A DNA stretch of 33,101 bases from SFWF01 sp045539095 (GTDB taxonomy: Bacteria; Bacillota; Clostridia; Oscillospirales; Acutalibacteraceae), in the NCBI GenBank assembly GCA_045539095.1, contig JAZQER010000061.1, forward strand, positions 1-33,101, read 5' to 3'. Below, one piece after another: positions 6,914-14,493 of this stretch (positions within the stretch are counted from its first letter, which is position 1; each line of letters opens with the position of its first letter). Under the pieces are notes generated by a model. It saw only the letters and a program-made list of their open reading frames with translations, had not been told where the DNA came from and ran no database searches. Both the position numbers and the translations under genes were made by a program.

Positions 6914-8392
6914 TTATAACCCCTTTACAGCTTTATATAGGTTTGCGTACTTTTTATAAAGCTCGGCATAAGCCTTGCTGTTCTCTGCATCGGGCTTAAA
7001 CACCTTGCGTACTGGTGCCATTTTTGAAACGGCAGCCGTAAGGTCAGAAAAACCGCCCATAGCCATACCCGCAAGCGCCGCGGTGCCTGCCGCGCCGACC
7101 TCTTTACAGTCGAGTGCCATTATTTCAGTACCAAGAATATCCGACTTTATCTGAAGCCAGACATTCGAGGTGGCGCCGCCGCCTGTCGCTCTTATTTCTC
7201 CTATTTCGCCCGTCTGAGCCTTCATAGTATTGAAATTAAGAAGCATTTCATACGAGGTGCCCTCCATAAGGGCTTTATAAAGGTCATACTTTGTGGTCTC
7301 GAGGGTTACGCCTACAAACGCCGCCTTGGAATCGTTGTCCATATAAGGGGTTGCAGCACCCGCGAAGTGGGGCAGTACGAGTATTCCTGTAGGTTTATTA
7401 GAAACCTTACCGTCAAGCTCAGCGTAGACATTTTTACCCTCTGTTTCGGAATTTTTCCATTCAAGCTCGGCAAAATTGTCGCGGAACCATTTGAGGGTAG
7501 CGCCGCCCGTAAAGGAAAGCGCATAGCAAGCGTACTGCTCGCCGAGATACGGCACTACAGAATAGCCGCCCTCATAGAACTTAATGTCTGTGGGTTTTTG
7601 ATTCAATATAACAGGTATACATTCAACCGTGCCTGTACCATCCATAGCCTGATATGTATCAAACACGCCTGAGCCTATCATGCCCGCCACCTGATCATGA
7701 CAGCCGTTTACAACAGTAATATCATAATCGATACCAAGCTCCGTTCTGATTTTTTCTGTGATGGCTCCTGCTACCGTACCCGTAGGAACAGGCAAAGACA
7801 TAAGCGAAGCATCTACTCCGGCTTCTTTAAAGACCTCGTCTATCCAACACTTCTTCTCGATATCAAAGGCGGCTGTACGGGCAGCAAGAGAATAATCTAT
7901 CTGAGCCTTGCCCGTAAGGCTATATACTATAAAGTCCTCGCCAAGAAGTATCCTTTTGCACTTGGAAAAGGCTTCGGGATTGTTATTTTTGTGCCACATT
8001 ATCTTCGAGATGCTGTACATCGGATGAGGCTTTACGCCTGTGAGCAGAGTAAGTCTTTCCTCGCCGAGCACGTCGCAAAGCCGTTTGCACTCGGCTTCGC
8101 CTCTCGGGTCGGTATAAAGCATTGACGGCGCTAAAATATTGTCGTTCTCGTCAAGCATAGCAAAGGTTTCGCCAAAGCTTGTAACACCAAGCGCGTCAAC
8201 CCTGTAATCCTTTACCGCCATTTTAAGAAGTTCCAAGACTCCTTCTCTGACATCGGCAAAGTTAATTTCGTGCTGACCATTTTTACGGACAACATCATAT
8301 TCTTTATAATAAGTGCGAAGCTGCTCAGCCCTCTCATTATAGAGGGCTATTTTACAGCCTGTCGTACCTACGTCAAGTCCACCAAATACCAT
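6914..8392 (-). CDS. FGGY-family carbohydrate kinase
   Basis: A 492-residue FGGY sugar kinase (xylulokinase/fuculokinase/rhamnulokinase relatives) that would phosphorylate a ketose with ATP. The N-terminal GLDVGTTGCK is the phosphate-1 loop, and NGCHDQ (Asp233) is the expected catalytic base (GGxDQ-type). MDGTGTVECIPV and the later SFTGGATLKWFRDN and RATGGGATSNVWLQIKSDI blocks form the C-terminal ATPase lobe. It is full length. GAGGG at the end of the isomerase gene serves as the ribosome site, so translation is probably coupled. Substrate is unassigned; operon order suggests the ketose made by the gene upstream. Confidence 0.9.
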   Translation of the reverse strand: MVFGGLDVGTTGCKIALYNERAEQLRTYYKEYDVVRKNGQHEINFADVREGVLELLKMAVKDYRVDALGVTSFGETFAMLDENDNILAPSMLYTDPRGEAECKRLCDVLGEERLTLLTGVKPHPMYSISKIMWHKNNNPEAFSKCKRILLGEDFIVYSLTGKAQIDYSLAARTAAFDIEKKCWIDEVFKEAGVDASLMSLPVPTGTVAGAITEKIRTELGIDYDITVVNGCHDQVAGMIGSGVFDTYQAMDGTGTVECIPVILNQKPTDIKFYEGGYSVVPYLGEQYACYALSFTGGATLKWFRDNFAELEWKNSETEGKNVYAELDGKVSNKPTGILVLPHFAGAATPYMDNDSKAAFVGVTLETTKYDLYKALMEGTSYEMLLNFNTMKAQTGEIGEIRATGGGATSNVWLQIKSDILGTEIMALDCKEVGAAGTAALAGMAMGGFSDLTAAVSKMAPVRKVFKPDAENSKAYAELYKKYANLYKAVKGL

Positions 8393-8394
8393 AA

Positions 8395-9798
8395 TTATCC
8401 CTCAATGCTTACGACATCGTAGCCGAGATAATATTTAAATGCTTCCTCTAAAACCGCCTTAGCGTGGCCGTTTGCAACGGTAGTATGATGCTTGAAGCCA
8501 CCGCGAGCGAGACGAATAAGCTTGTTCTGAAGGTCGTCTATCTTAGCAACGCCGGCACAACCGAAGAATTCTTTTTCGATATTGTCATCGGTAAATTCGC
8601 CCTCGCTGAAATAGATGGTGATCTTTCCGTCCTCGGTCTTGCAGTTTGAGAAGGTCATCGGGAAAGCAGCAATTCTTCCCTCGTTTGTACCCCAACCGCT
8701 GCCGGGGTCGCCCTTATCAAACATCTTATGAGAGGTTACCGTACCCTTTCCTGCCATAAGCTTCTGTGCGGTGGAGCCACAATGGAAGAGAATAACCTTA
8801 TCGGGGTCATCGCCGTAATTGTTGTTCCAGTCAAGACAAGCGGCAGGACCCTCAGTAGCGAGAGCGAGAGCGCGCATTGTGATAGCCGAACACATATCTA
8901 TCTCGCAAGAAGCGGTGATTCCGCGGTCGTTAAGCTCAGAAATAAGAACGCAAGGACAAACTCTGAGATAGGTCTCCATCTCGTTCCAGCAACGAAGCGC
9001 AATAGCATCAAGATGATACTCTTCTATGTATTCGTCAATAACAACGCTTATCTTTGCGAGCATATTCTTCTTGTCTTCGGGAACATTCGAGAAATCGGTG
9101 TAGTTCTCAAGAACCTTCTTCTTTGCAACTACCTTTTCATCGTTGTCATCCTTAGCGCGTACAAACTCAAAAAGCTCAGAGAGGTCAAACGACTCAACGT
9201 TTATACCGTGTCTTTGCATAGTAAGCTCATCAAAACGTACGGTCTTGAAAGCGGTGGTGCGAGCGCCGATGCAGCCGATGGTAAAGCGCTTCATTCCGTT
9301 TACAACGCGGCAAACTGCGGCGAAGTCGTGAAGATTCTGTGTGAACTCAGGAGTCAGCGGATCTACAACGTGGGGCTTCATAACGGTATAGGGCACCTTA
9401 TACTGCTCAAATACATCGGTAACCGAGAACTTTCCGCAAAAAGCGTCTCTGCGGTGCTGGAAGTCCATCTTGCCTATCTCATCGGGATATGCCTGCATAA
9501 GGATCGGAACGCCTGCATCCTGTAGAGCGGCAATTGCGCCGTTTTCATCAATAAAGATAGGCATACAAAGAATCACGCCATCATACTCGCCCTCGTGAGA
9601 TTTAAGCCAAGCTGCATATGCTCTACCCTCATCTCTGGTTTCTACCGCGCCGTAACGGGTAGCATCTTTATCCATAATAAGGTAATCATAGCCTGCGTCG
9701 GTGACCGCTTTGACCATGTCTTCACGGGCGCCTTCGATAAGCTCTGCGGGCATAAAGCCGCGGTTGCCGAAAAATAATGCAAATGTCTGTTTTTTCAT
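8395..9798 (-). CDS. L-fucose/L-arabinose isomerase-family protein
   Basis: A 467-residue protein of the L-fucose isomerase-like superfamily, which interconverts aldoses and ketoses with Mn2+. The first half is alternating alpha/beta (GVILCMPIFIDENGAIAAL), with an FTIGCIGARTTAFKTVRFDE segment around residue 180. The second half carries AIALRCWNEMETYL and ASCEIDMCSAITMRALALA, with the acidic residues expected to bind metal, and later ILFHCGSTA and GGFKHHTTVANGH, where His should complete the site. It is shorter than classic FucI (about 590), as is usual for this subgroup. It is the first gene of the operon; its ribosome site lies inside the inverted repeat at 9805-9842. Exact substrate unknown. 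Confidence 0.85.
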   Translation of the reverse strand: MKKQTFALFFGNRGFMPAELIEGAREDMVKAVTDAGYDYLIMDKDATRYGAVETRDEGRAYAAWLKSHEGEYDGVILCMPIFIDENGAIAALQDAGVPILMQAYPDEIGKMDFQHRRDAFCGKFSVTDVFEQYKVPYTVMKPHVVDPLTPEFTQNLHDFAAVCRVVNGMKRFTIGCIGARTTAFKTVRFDELTMQRHGINVESFDLSELFEFVRAKDDNDEKVVAKKKVLENYTDFSNVPEDKKNMLAKISVVIDEYIEEYHLDAIALRCWNEMETYLRVCPCVLISELNDRGITASCEIDMCSAITMRALALATEGPAACLDWNNNYGDDPDKVILFHCGSTAQKLMAGKGTVTSHKMFDKGDPGSGWGTNEGRIAAFPMTFSNCKTEDGKITIYFSEGEFTDDNIEKEFFGCAGVAKIDDLQNKLIRLARGGFKHHTTVANGHAKAVLEEAFKYYLGYDVVSIEG

Positions 9799-9804
9799 AG
9801 AATT

Positions 9805-9842
9805 ACCTCCGTTAAAATTTATACTTTAATTTTAACGGAGGT
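9805..9842 (-). promoter_or_regulatory. Perfect 15-bp inverted repeat covering the isomerase ribosome site
   Basis: Arms ACCTCCGTTAAAATT (9805-9819) and its exact complement (9828-9842) are separated by 8 bases. On the minus strand the downstream arm carries GGAGGT, 6 bases before the isomerase ATG, so a transcript containing both arms could hide its own ribosome site. As DNA it could equally be an operator for the divergent AraC/PocR regulator. Candidate minus-strand -10 boxes (TATAAT at 9857-9852 and 9869-9864) lie just upstream and would place the start near or before the hairpin. No good -35 is seen, as is common for activator-dependent promoters. Confidence 0.65.
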
Positions 9843-9905
9843 TGTGATATAATTATAGTCAACATTATACGAAAAACTGTAAATTTGTACGGGGAGGCGG
9901 ATTTT

Positions 9906-10733
9906 ATGGCGATAAATCTTAATGTTCATCAGATAGAAGAATTAATGGAAGCCTTTTATATGATGTCGGGCATTCGCTTCGTTTTGTTTGATAACAAATT
10001 CAATGAGATCATTTCCTTCCCGAAAGAGAACTGTGACTTTTGTAAAATAATGAAATCCTGCCCCAAAACACGACGCAAATGCAACTATGCCGACCGCCGA
10101 TCCTTTAAAAAATGCGAGCAAGCAAATTCACTTGTAATATATAAATGCCACGCAGGACTTGTCGAGGCTGTAATGCCGCTTCACGAAAACGAAAAAATCG
10201 TCGGCTATCTTATGTTTGGACAGATAACCGACGACCCCGATAAAACCAGGCTTTATGAAAACGCCTGCCATTTATCTGTCAACTATGCTTTGAGCCTAGA
10301 AACCCTTATATCGGGAATAAATAAAATAACCTTTAAAACCAAAGAGGAAATCTCCTCTGCCGCAAAGATAATGGAGGCATGCACCTCTTATATAATCTAT
10401 AAGGAACTCATAACCCCGGAAAACAACCGAATAATCGAGGCGGCACAAAAATATATTGAAGAGCATTTAGCCGAGTCAATTGATATATCAGTGCTTTGCG
10501 CAGAACTGTGTGTCGGAAGAACAAAGCTTTACGAACTGTTTTCAGCAGAAGTTAAAATGGGCATTGCTGAATATATCCGCCGCCGCCGGGTTCACCGCGC
10601 CAAAAAGCTGCTCAAGACCACCGAGCTTTCGGTAGCTCAGGTCGCAGAAAAGGTTGGCTTTGCCGACTACAACTATTTTAGCCGTATATTTAAAAAAATT
10701 TACGGCAAATCACCAAAAAGCTACAGAAAATAG
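9906..10733 (+). CDS. PocR-domain AraC family transcriptional activator
   Basis: A 275-residue regulator. Residues about 5-160 form a PocR ligand-binding domain with its cysteine cluster (C43, C46, C52, C59, C70, C81; YKCHAGLVEA). Residues about 175-275 form the AraC double helix-turn-helix (IDISVLCAELCVGRTKLYEL, then VAQVAEKVGFADYNYFSRIF and KKIYGKSPKSYRK). PocR domains are thought to sense small diols, polyols or sugar metabolites. I chose ATG 9906 because GGGGAGG lies 8 bases upstream; an in-frame TTG at 9885 precedes that site. It is divergent from the sugar operon and probably controls it and the plus-strand genes downstream. Confidence 0.9.
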   Translation: MAINLNVHQIEELMEAFYMMSGIRFVLFDNKFNEIISFPKENCDFCKIMKSCPKTRRKCNYADRRSFKKCEQANSLVIYKCHAGLVEAVMPLHENEKIVGYLMFGQITDDPDKTRLYENACHLSVNYALSLETLISGINKITFKTKEEISSAAKIMEACTSYIIYKELITPENNRIIEAAQKYIEEHLAESIDISVLCAELCVGRTKLYELFSAEVKMGIAEYIRRRRVHRAKKLLKTTELSVAQVAEKVGFADYNYFSRIFKKIYGKSPKSYRK

Positions 10734-10762
10734 CTAACAAATATTTTAGGAGGCCGATTTAT

Positions 10763-11401
10763 ATGAATTTAAAAAATGTACTCATAATAGGAGACAGTTA
10801 TTCTACCTTCAAGGGATGGGTGCCCGATGGTTTTGGAACCTCATATTCCGAGGAAGAGACCGATCAGACCGATGTAAGGCGAGTAGAGGAGACCTGGTGG
10901 CATCAGGTCATCACAGAGACTGATTCAAAGCTTGTTATGAATAACAGCTGGTCCGGCTCTACCATATGTCACACGGGCTATAATGGTCAGGACCTTTCGA
11001 ACATAAAATCTTTCATTTACAGATTTGACTGTCTTAAAGAATCAGCCTTTTTTAAGAACAATGAGATAAACACCGTTTTTGTCTTTGGCGGCACAAACGA
11101 CAGCTGGGCTAATTCCCCTATTGGCGAATTCAAGTACTCTAACTGGGAAAAGCAGGACCTTTACTCTTTCAGGCCCGCTATTTGCTATCTTCTTGATTCT
11201 CTTAAAAAGACTCTGCCCGATGCGAGAATAATCTGCCTTATCAACTGCGATCTTAAGGACGATATTACAAACGGAATCAAAACCGCCTGCGAATACTACG
11301 GCGTCGAATCTATCAAATTCGAAAAAGTCGAGAAGATGCACGGCCATCCGACTGTAAACGGTATGAGGGATATAAAGGACGCTGTTTTAAAGGCCTTATA
11401 A
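10763..11401 (+). CDS. SGNH/GDSL-type hydrolase
   Basis: A 212-residue single-domain SGNH hydrolase (esterase/deacetylase fold). Block I is IIGDSYS with nucleophile Ser12. The Gly oxyanion block is near MNNSWSGSTICH, and the Asn block is FGGTNDSW (Asn112). The C-terminal MHGHPTVNGM carries the presumed catalytic His in the H-P-T variant used by GDSL lipases of this type. There is no signal peptide, so it should be cytoplasmic. AGGAGG sits 8 bases before ATG. It follows the regulator by 29 bases, so it may be co-transcribed; a role such as deacylating the incoming sugar is an inference. Confidence 0.85.
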   Translation: MNLKNVLIIGDSYSTFKGWVPDGFGTSYSEEETDQTDVRRVEETWWHQVITETDSKLVMNNSWSGSTICHTGYNGQDLSNIKSFIYRFDCLKESAFFKNNEINTVFVFGGTNDSWANSPIGEFKYSNWEKQDLYSFRPAICYLLDSLKKTLPDARIICLINCDLKDDITNGIKTACEYYGVESIKFEKVEKMHGHPTVNGMRDIKDAVLKAL

Positions 11402-11423
11402 GTAAAAGTTATAAATTCACAGT

Positions 11424-11503
11424 CTGTAAAAGGATATTATTTACAGTTATCGTGCGTACTTCACCAACTTCCTCTTGCAAAAATCAAATATTAGTTGCAT
11501 AAT
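11424..11503 (+). promoter_or_regulatory. Probable promoter and inverted repeat before the SDR/MDR pair
   Basis: TTGCAA (11475-11480), 17 bases, CATAAT (11498-11503) fits a modest sigma-A promoter. Upstream lies the inverted repeat CTGTAAA (11424-11430) / TTTACAG (11440-11446). The heptamer CTGTAAA also occurs in the regulator-isomerase intergenic region (9877-9883), so it might be a regulator half-site. The evidence is weak. Confidence 0.4.
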
Positions 11504-11567
11504 ATAAGCAGAGAAAATTTGACCCGCTCGGTGTCAGTAATTTTTATAAAACAAAGGAGATGTGCTT

Positions 11568-12446
11568 ATGAGCATAGATATGACAAAATGGCAGGAAATC
11601 GCCAAGAAAAATATTCACAACCGCCCCACAGGTACGGGTCGTCTTTCGGGTAAGATTACAATCGTTACCGGCGCGGCTCAGGGCTTTGGCAAGGGAATCG
11701 CAGAAGAACTGTATGCCGAAGGAGCAACTGTCATAATCGCTGATATGAATCAGTCTTTGGCAGAAACCGTCGCCGCCGAGATGGGTGAGCGCGCATGTGC
11801 TATTGCGGTTAATGTTTCAGACGAGGAAAGCGTTGCCAATATGGTTTGCCAGACTGTTGATAAGTTCGGCGGCCTTGACATTATGGTAGCCAATGCAGGC
11901 GTTGTCCGTTCGGGCCCAATCGCAGAGTTTGAAAAGAAGGACTTTGATTTCGTTACCTCTATTAATTACACCGGTTTGTTCCTCTGCTGCAAGTATGCCG
12001 CTATTATCATGCAGGCTCAGTATGAGGCAGATCCCAATGGATTCTATGATATTATCGCTATGTCCAGCAAGTCGGGTCTTGAGGGCTCTAACAAGAATTT
12101 CGCCTACGCAGGCAGTAAATTCGGCGCAATCGGTCTTGTACAAAGCTGGGCTTTGGAGCTGTGCGCTTACAACATTAAGGTTAATGCCATCTGCCCCGGA
12201 AACTTCCTCGACGGACCTCTTTGGTCTGATCCCGAACGCGGACTGTTTGTTCAGTATCTTAACGCAGGCAAGGTTCCCGGAGCCAAAACCGTTGATGATG
12301 TCCGCCGCTTCTATGAGGCAAAGGTTCCTATGAACCGCGGTTGCCTGCCGATAGACGTTGCCCGCGCCGTTATGTACTGTGTTGAGCAGAAGTATGAAAC
12401 CGGTCAGGCTATTCCCGTTACCGGCGGCCAGGTTATGCTGAACTAA
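11568..12446 (+). CDS. Short-chain dehydrogenase, sorbitol-6-phosphate dehydrogenase-like
   Basis: A 292-residue classical SDR. The NAD(P) site TGAAQGFG is at residues 34-41, NANAG-type stretch VANAG at 107-111, and catalytic Tyr180/Lys184 in YAGSK with Ser nearby at 167-168. The C-terminal part (FYEAKVPMNRGC, then TGQAIPVTGGQVM) resembles the glucitol-6-phosphate 2-dehydrogenases SrlD/SorD, including the run ending VTGGQVM. That suggests oxidation of a polyol phosphate to a ketose phosphate. Start: ATG 11568 with AAAGGAGA 7 bases upstream; the in-frame GTG at 11562 is too close to that site. It pairs with the MDR gene 69 bases downstream. Substrate is inferred. Confidence 0.85.
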   Translation: MSIDMTKWQEIAKKNIHNRPTGTGRLSGKITIVTGAAQGFGKGIAEELYAEGATVIIADMNQSLAETVAAEMGERACAIAVNVSDEESVANMVCQTVDKFGGLDIMVANAGVVRSGPIAEFEKKDFDFVTSINYTGLFLCCKYAAIIMQAQYEADPNGFYDIIAMSSKSGLEGSNKNFAYAGSKFGAIGLVQSWALELCAYNIKVNAICPGNFLDGPLWSDPERGLFVQYLNAGKVPGAKTVDDVRRFYEAKVPMNRGCLPIDVARAVMYCVEQKYETGQAIPVTGGQVMLN

Positions 12447-12515
12447 GTTGGCGAGAGCCAAGCTCGCATGAAAGCGCGTAAATAAACAGTTTCATTATTC
12501 AGGAGGAATCCAATT

Positions 12516-13775
12516 ATGATTACAAAATCAATACGAATTCACGGCAAAATGGACTTGCGATTGGACGAAGTCACTCTGCCCGATGTCGGACCCGACGATG
12601 TCCGTATCAAGGTAGTTTCAGACAGTCTATGTATGTCGAGCTACAAGGCCGCCATTGAAGGCGGCGACCATAAACGCGTACCCGACCGTTGCGATCTTAC
12701 ACCTACTATCGTAGGCCACGAGTTTTGCGGCGATATAATCGAGGTCGGCGAAAACTGGAAACACAAGTATAATGTGGGCGACAAGTTTGTTATTCAGCCC
12801 GCCCACTTCCATAACGGAAGTCAGATGGCTCCCGGCTACTCCTACCAGTTCTGCGGCGGAGATTCACAGTACGGAAATGTACCTATCGAGACCCTGCTCG
12901 AAAACTGTCTTCTTCCCTACAAATCCGATACATACTACTACGGTTCTCTCGCAGAACCCTTAAGCTGTGTTATCGGAACCTTCCACGCTATGTATCACAC
13001 TAAAGCCGGCTGCTATACTCACGAGTACGGCATCGTCGAAGGCGGTAAGATGGCGTTGCTCGCTTCGGTTGGTCCTATGGGACTGGCAGCCATTGACTAT
13101 GCTATACACTGCGACCGTCGTCCGAGTCTTTTGGTCGTTACCGATATAGACGAAGCAAGACTCGCACGTGCCGCTTCTATTTACACCGTAGAAGAAGCTG
13201 CCAAATTCGGAATTGAGCTTCACTATGTTAACACCCGTATGGACAACGCAACCGAGTATTTGCGCGAGCTTACCGGTGGCACTGGCTATGACGATGTTGT
13301 CTGCTTCGCTCCTGTGGCTCCCGTTATAGAACAGGCTGATGACATTTTAGGCTTTGACGGATGTCTGAACTTCTTTGCGGGTCCCACCGACAGCAAATTT
13401 AAAGCTCCTTTCAACTGGTACAATGTCCATTACCTGTATACCCATGTGGTCGGCACCTCGGGAGGTAATACCGACGATATGAAGGAAGCCATCGAGATGA
13501 TGAATGCAGGCAAGCTTAATCCCTCTGCTCTCGTTACTCATATCGGTGGTCTGAATTCGGTCATTGACACTACCCTCAATCTGCCGAGCATCCCCGGCGG
13601 AAAGAAGCTAATCTATACTCAGATTGACCTACCTCTGTCTGCAATTACTGATTTTGAGGAACTCGGAAAGACCGATCCCATGTTTGCAGAACTTGACAGA
13701 CTGTGTAAGGAAAATAACGGTCTTTGGAATCCCGATGCCGAAAAATATCTGCTGGCAAACGCCAAGAAAATCTAA
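12516..13775 (+). CDS. Zinc-type medium-chain dehydrogenase, sorbose-1-phosphate reductase-like
   Basis: A 419-residue MDR (alcohol dehydrogenase superfamily). Catalytic zinc ligands are Cys39 (SLCMSSYK) and His68-Glu69 (VGHEF). The Rossmann part begins at MALLASVGPMGLAAIDYAI, lacking a strict GxGxxG. There is no four-Cys structural zinc lobe. Length (about 410-420) and overall pattern recall L-sorbose-1-phosphate reductase SorE, which works with SorD: L-sorbose-1-P to glucitol-6-P to fructose-6-P. Having an SDR of the SorD/SrlD type directly upstream supports this reading, but no sorbose PTS is in the window. Ribosome site AGGAGG. Alternative: another polyol or sugar-phosphate dehydrogenase. 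Confidence 0.82.
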   Translation: MITKSIRIHGKMDLRLDEVTLPDVGPDDVRIKVVSDSLCMSSYKAAIEGGDHKRVPDRCDLTPTIVGHEFCGDIIEVGENWKHKYNVGDKFVIQPAHFHNGSQMAPGYSYQFCGGDSQYGNVPIETLLENCLLPYKSDTYYYGSLAEPLSCVIGTFHAMYHTKAGCYTHEYGIVEGGKMALLASVGPMGLAAIDYAIHCDRRPSLLVVTDIDEARLARAASIYTVEEAAKFGIELHYVNTRMDNATEYLRELTGGTGYDDVVCFAPVAPVIEQADDILGFDGCLNFFAGPTDSKFKAPFNWYNVHYLYTHVVGTSGGNTDDMKEAIEMMNAGKLNPSALVTHIGGLNSVIDTTLNLPSIPGGKKLIYTQIDLPLSAITDFEELGKTDPMFAELDRLCKENNGLWNPDAEKYLLANAKKI

Positions 13776-13787
13776 ACAGAAAAAACA

Positions 13788-13818
13788 TTGGGTCGTACCG
13801 ATATTCGGTACGACCCAA
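13788..13818 (+). terminator. Hairpin after the SDR/MDR operon
   Basis: A 13-bp stem (TTGGGTCGTACCG and complement, loop ATATT) starts 12 bases after the stop codon. It is followed by an A/T-rich tract without a long T-run, so termination may be partial. Confidence 0.7.
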
Positions 13819-13929
13819 CAAATTTATTGTAACAAATTCATCTTATCTTGTCAATATTTTTTGCAGGCTTTAAAAACATTTCTCCGTTTAGCATAAGTTT
13901 ATTTTAATAATTTTATACAGTATTGCGGA

Positions 13930-13958
13930 TTGAAAGAGCTCTGAAAATATGTTATATT
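13930..13958 (+). promoter_or_regulatory. Promoter of the structured RNA
   Basis: TTGAAA (13930-13935), exactly 17 bases, TATATT (13953-13958). Transcription would start near 13965. No open frame with a ribosome site follows before the terminator at 14232. Confidence 0.75.
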
Positions 13959-13964
13959 AAAGAC

Positions 13965-14289
13965 ACAGAAGAAAGCAGACAAACCTTTTTGAAGCACCGC
14001 TTAAAATTACAATAAGGATAATAAAACAATAAATCAAAAAGCGGAGCTGGGAGGATTTACATAGCCTTCAGATTTTACAAAGCACAGCATCTAGGAATCT
14101 CGCTTTACGAGAAACGCGGAACACCGCTAAAAAGAGAGTGTCTGAGTGTAAAAGAAATGTATGGAGGCAAAAATCTGTAGAAAGTGAGGTACAACAAAAA
14201 GATGCTCGATATCAAGAGTGAACAAAAATAGCCCTTGACCGAAGAAAAAGCGTGTAAAGAAACGCTCGGTCAAGGGTTATTTTCTTTTA
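13965..14289 (+). ncRNA. Structured non-coding RNA of about 325 nt, family not identified
   Basis: It is bounded by its own promoter and a strong terminator and has no credible reading frame. Paired elements visible by eye: 13993-14002 with 14039-14048 (AGCACCGCTT/AAGCGGAGCT, one mismatch); hairpins 14098-14112 (TCTCG/CGAGA) and 14116-14127 (GCGG/CCGC); 14073-14079 with 14147-14153 (TTTTACA/TGTAAAA). In addition 14064-14069 can pair with 14163-14168 (GCCTTC/GGAGGC, one wobble) while 14069-14076 can pair with 14170-14177 (CAGATTTT/AAAATCTG); their order 1-2-1'-2' implies a pseudoknot or alternative folds. It lacks the hallmarks of RNase P RNA, tmRNA and SRP RNA. A member of a known orphan family such as raiA is possible but I cannot confirm it. 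Confidence 0.65.
14232..14289 (+). terminator. Terminator of the structured RNA
   Basis: CCCTTGACCGA (14232-14242) pairs perfectly with 14266-14276, with an inner AGCGT/ACGCT stem, and is followed by TTATTTTCTTTT. Confidence 0.85.
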
Positions 14290-14480
14290 GATATAAAAGT
14301 TTCAAAACTTTGTTTTGAAATGCATAGCAGTTTTGTGGCAAATAAATTTTAAGGCGAGGCGAAGCCGAAAAGCGAAGGAATACTGACGTATTTCGAGATT
14401 TGAGGCCGAGCAATCGGCTAAAATTTATGCCCCAAAACCTTTATAGCTGAAAGAAAGTAACCCGAGGGTTATTTTCTTTT
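14273..14480. repeat. 16-bp direct repeats flanking an inserted block
   Basis: AGGGTTATTTTCTTTT occurs at 14273-14288 and again at 14465-14480. The 176 bases between them form a separate palindromic element. The second copy sits in a short hairpin downstream of the minus-strand XRE gene. The layout suggests either a duplicated terminator tail or a target-site duplication. Confidence 0.6.
14322..14447. repeat. Palindromic repeat with about 29-bp imperfect terminal inverted repeats
   Basis: The left arm (14322-14351, containing GTTTTGTGGCAAATAAATTTTA less its ends) is mirrored by 14419-14447 with a few mismatches. The GC-richer interior, AAGGCGAGGCGAAGCCG then a TACTGACGTATTTCGAG core, contains no gene. 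It looks like a small non-autonomous or REP-like element; similar interiors are, to my knowledge, common between genes in Clostridia. Confidence 0.6.
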
Positions 14481-14493
14481 TATTGTGATCATA

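Noticed and set aside
8728..9525. 265-codon plus-strand open frame opposite the isomerase gene
   Set aside because: It is a shadow of the isomerase coding strand with no ribosome site and no recognisable domain.
9885..9905. Seven-codon N-terminal extension of the AraC/PocR regulator from TTG
   Set aside because: The GGGGAGG ribosome site lies inside this stretch and serves the ATG at 9906.
13965..14289. RNase P RNA, tmRNA or SRP RNA
   Set aside because: There is no GAGGAAAGTCC-type RNase P core, no CCA-ended tRNA-like part with a tag frame as in tmRNA, and no SRP tetraloop/Alu signature.
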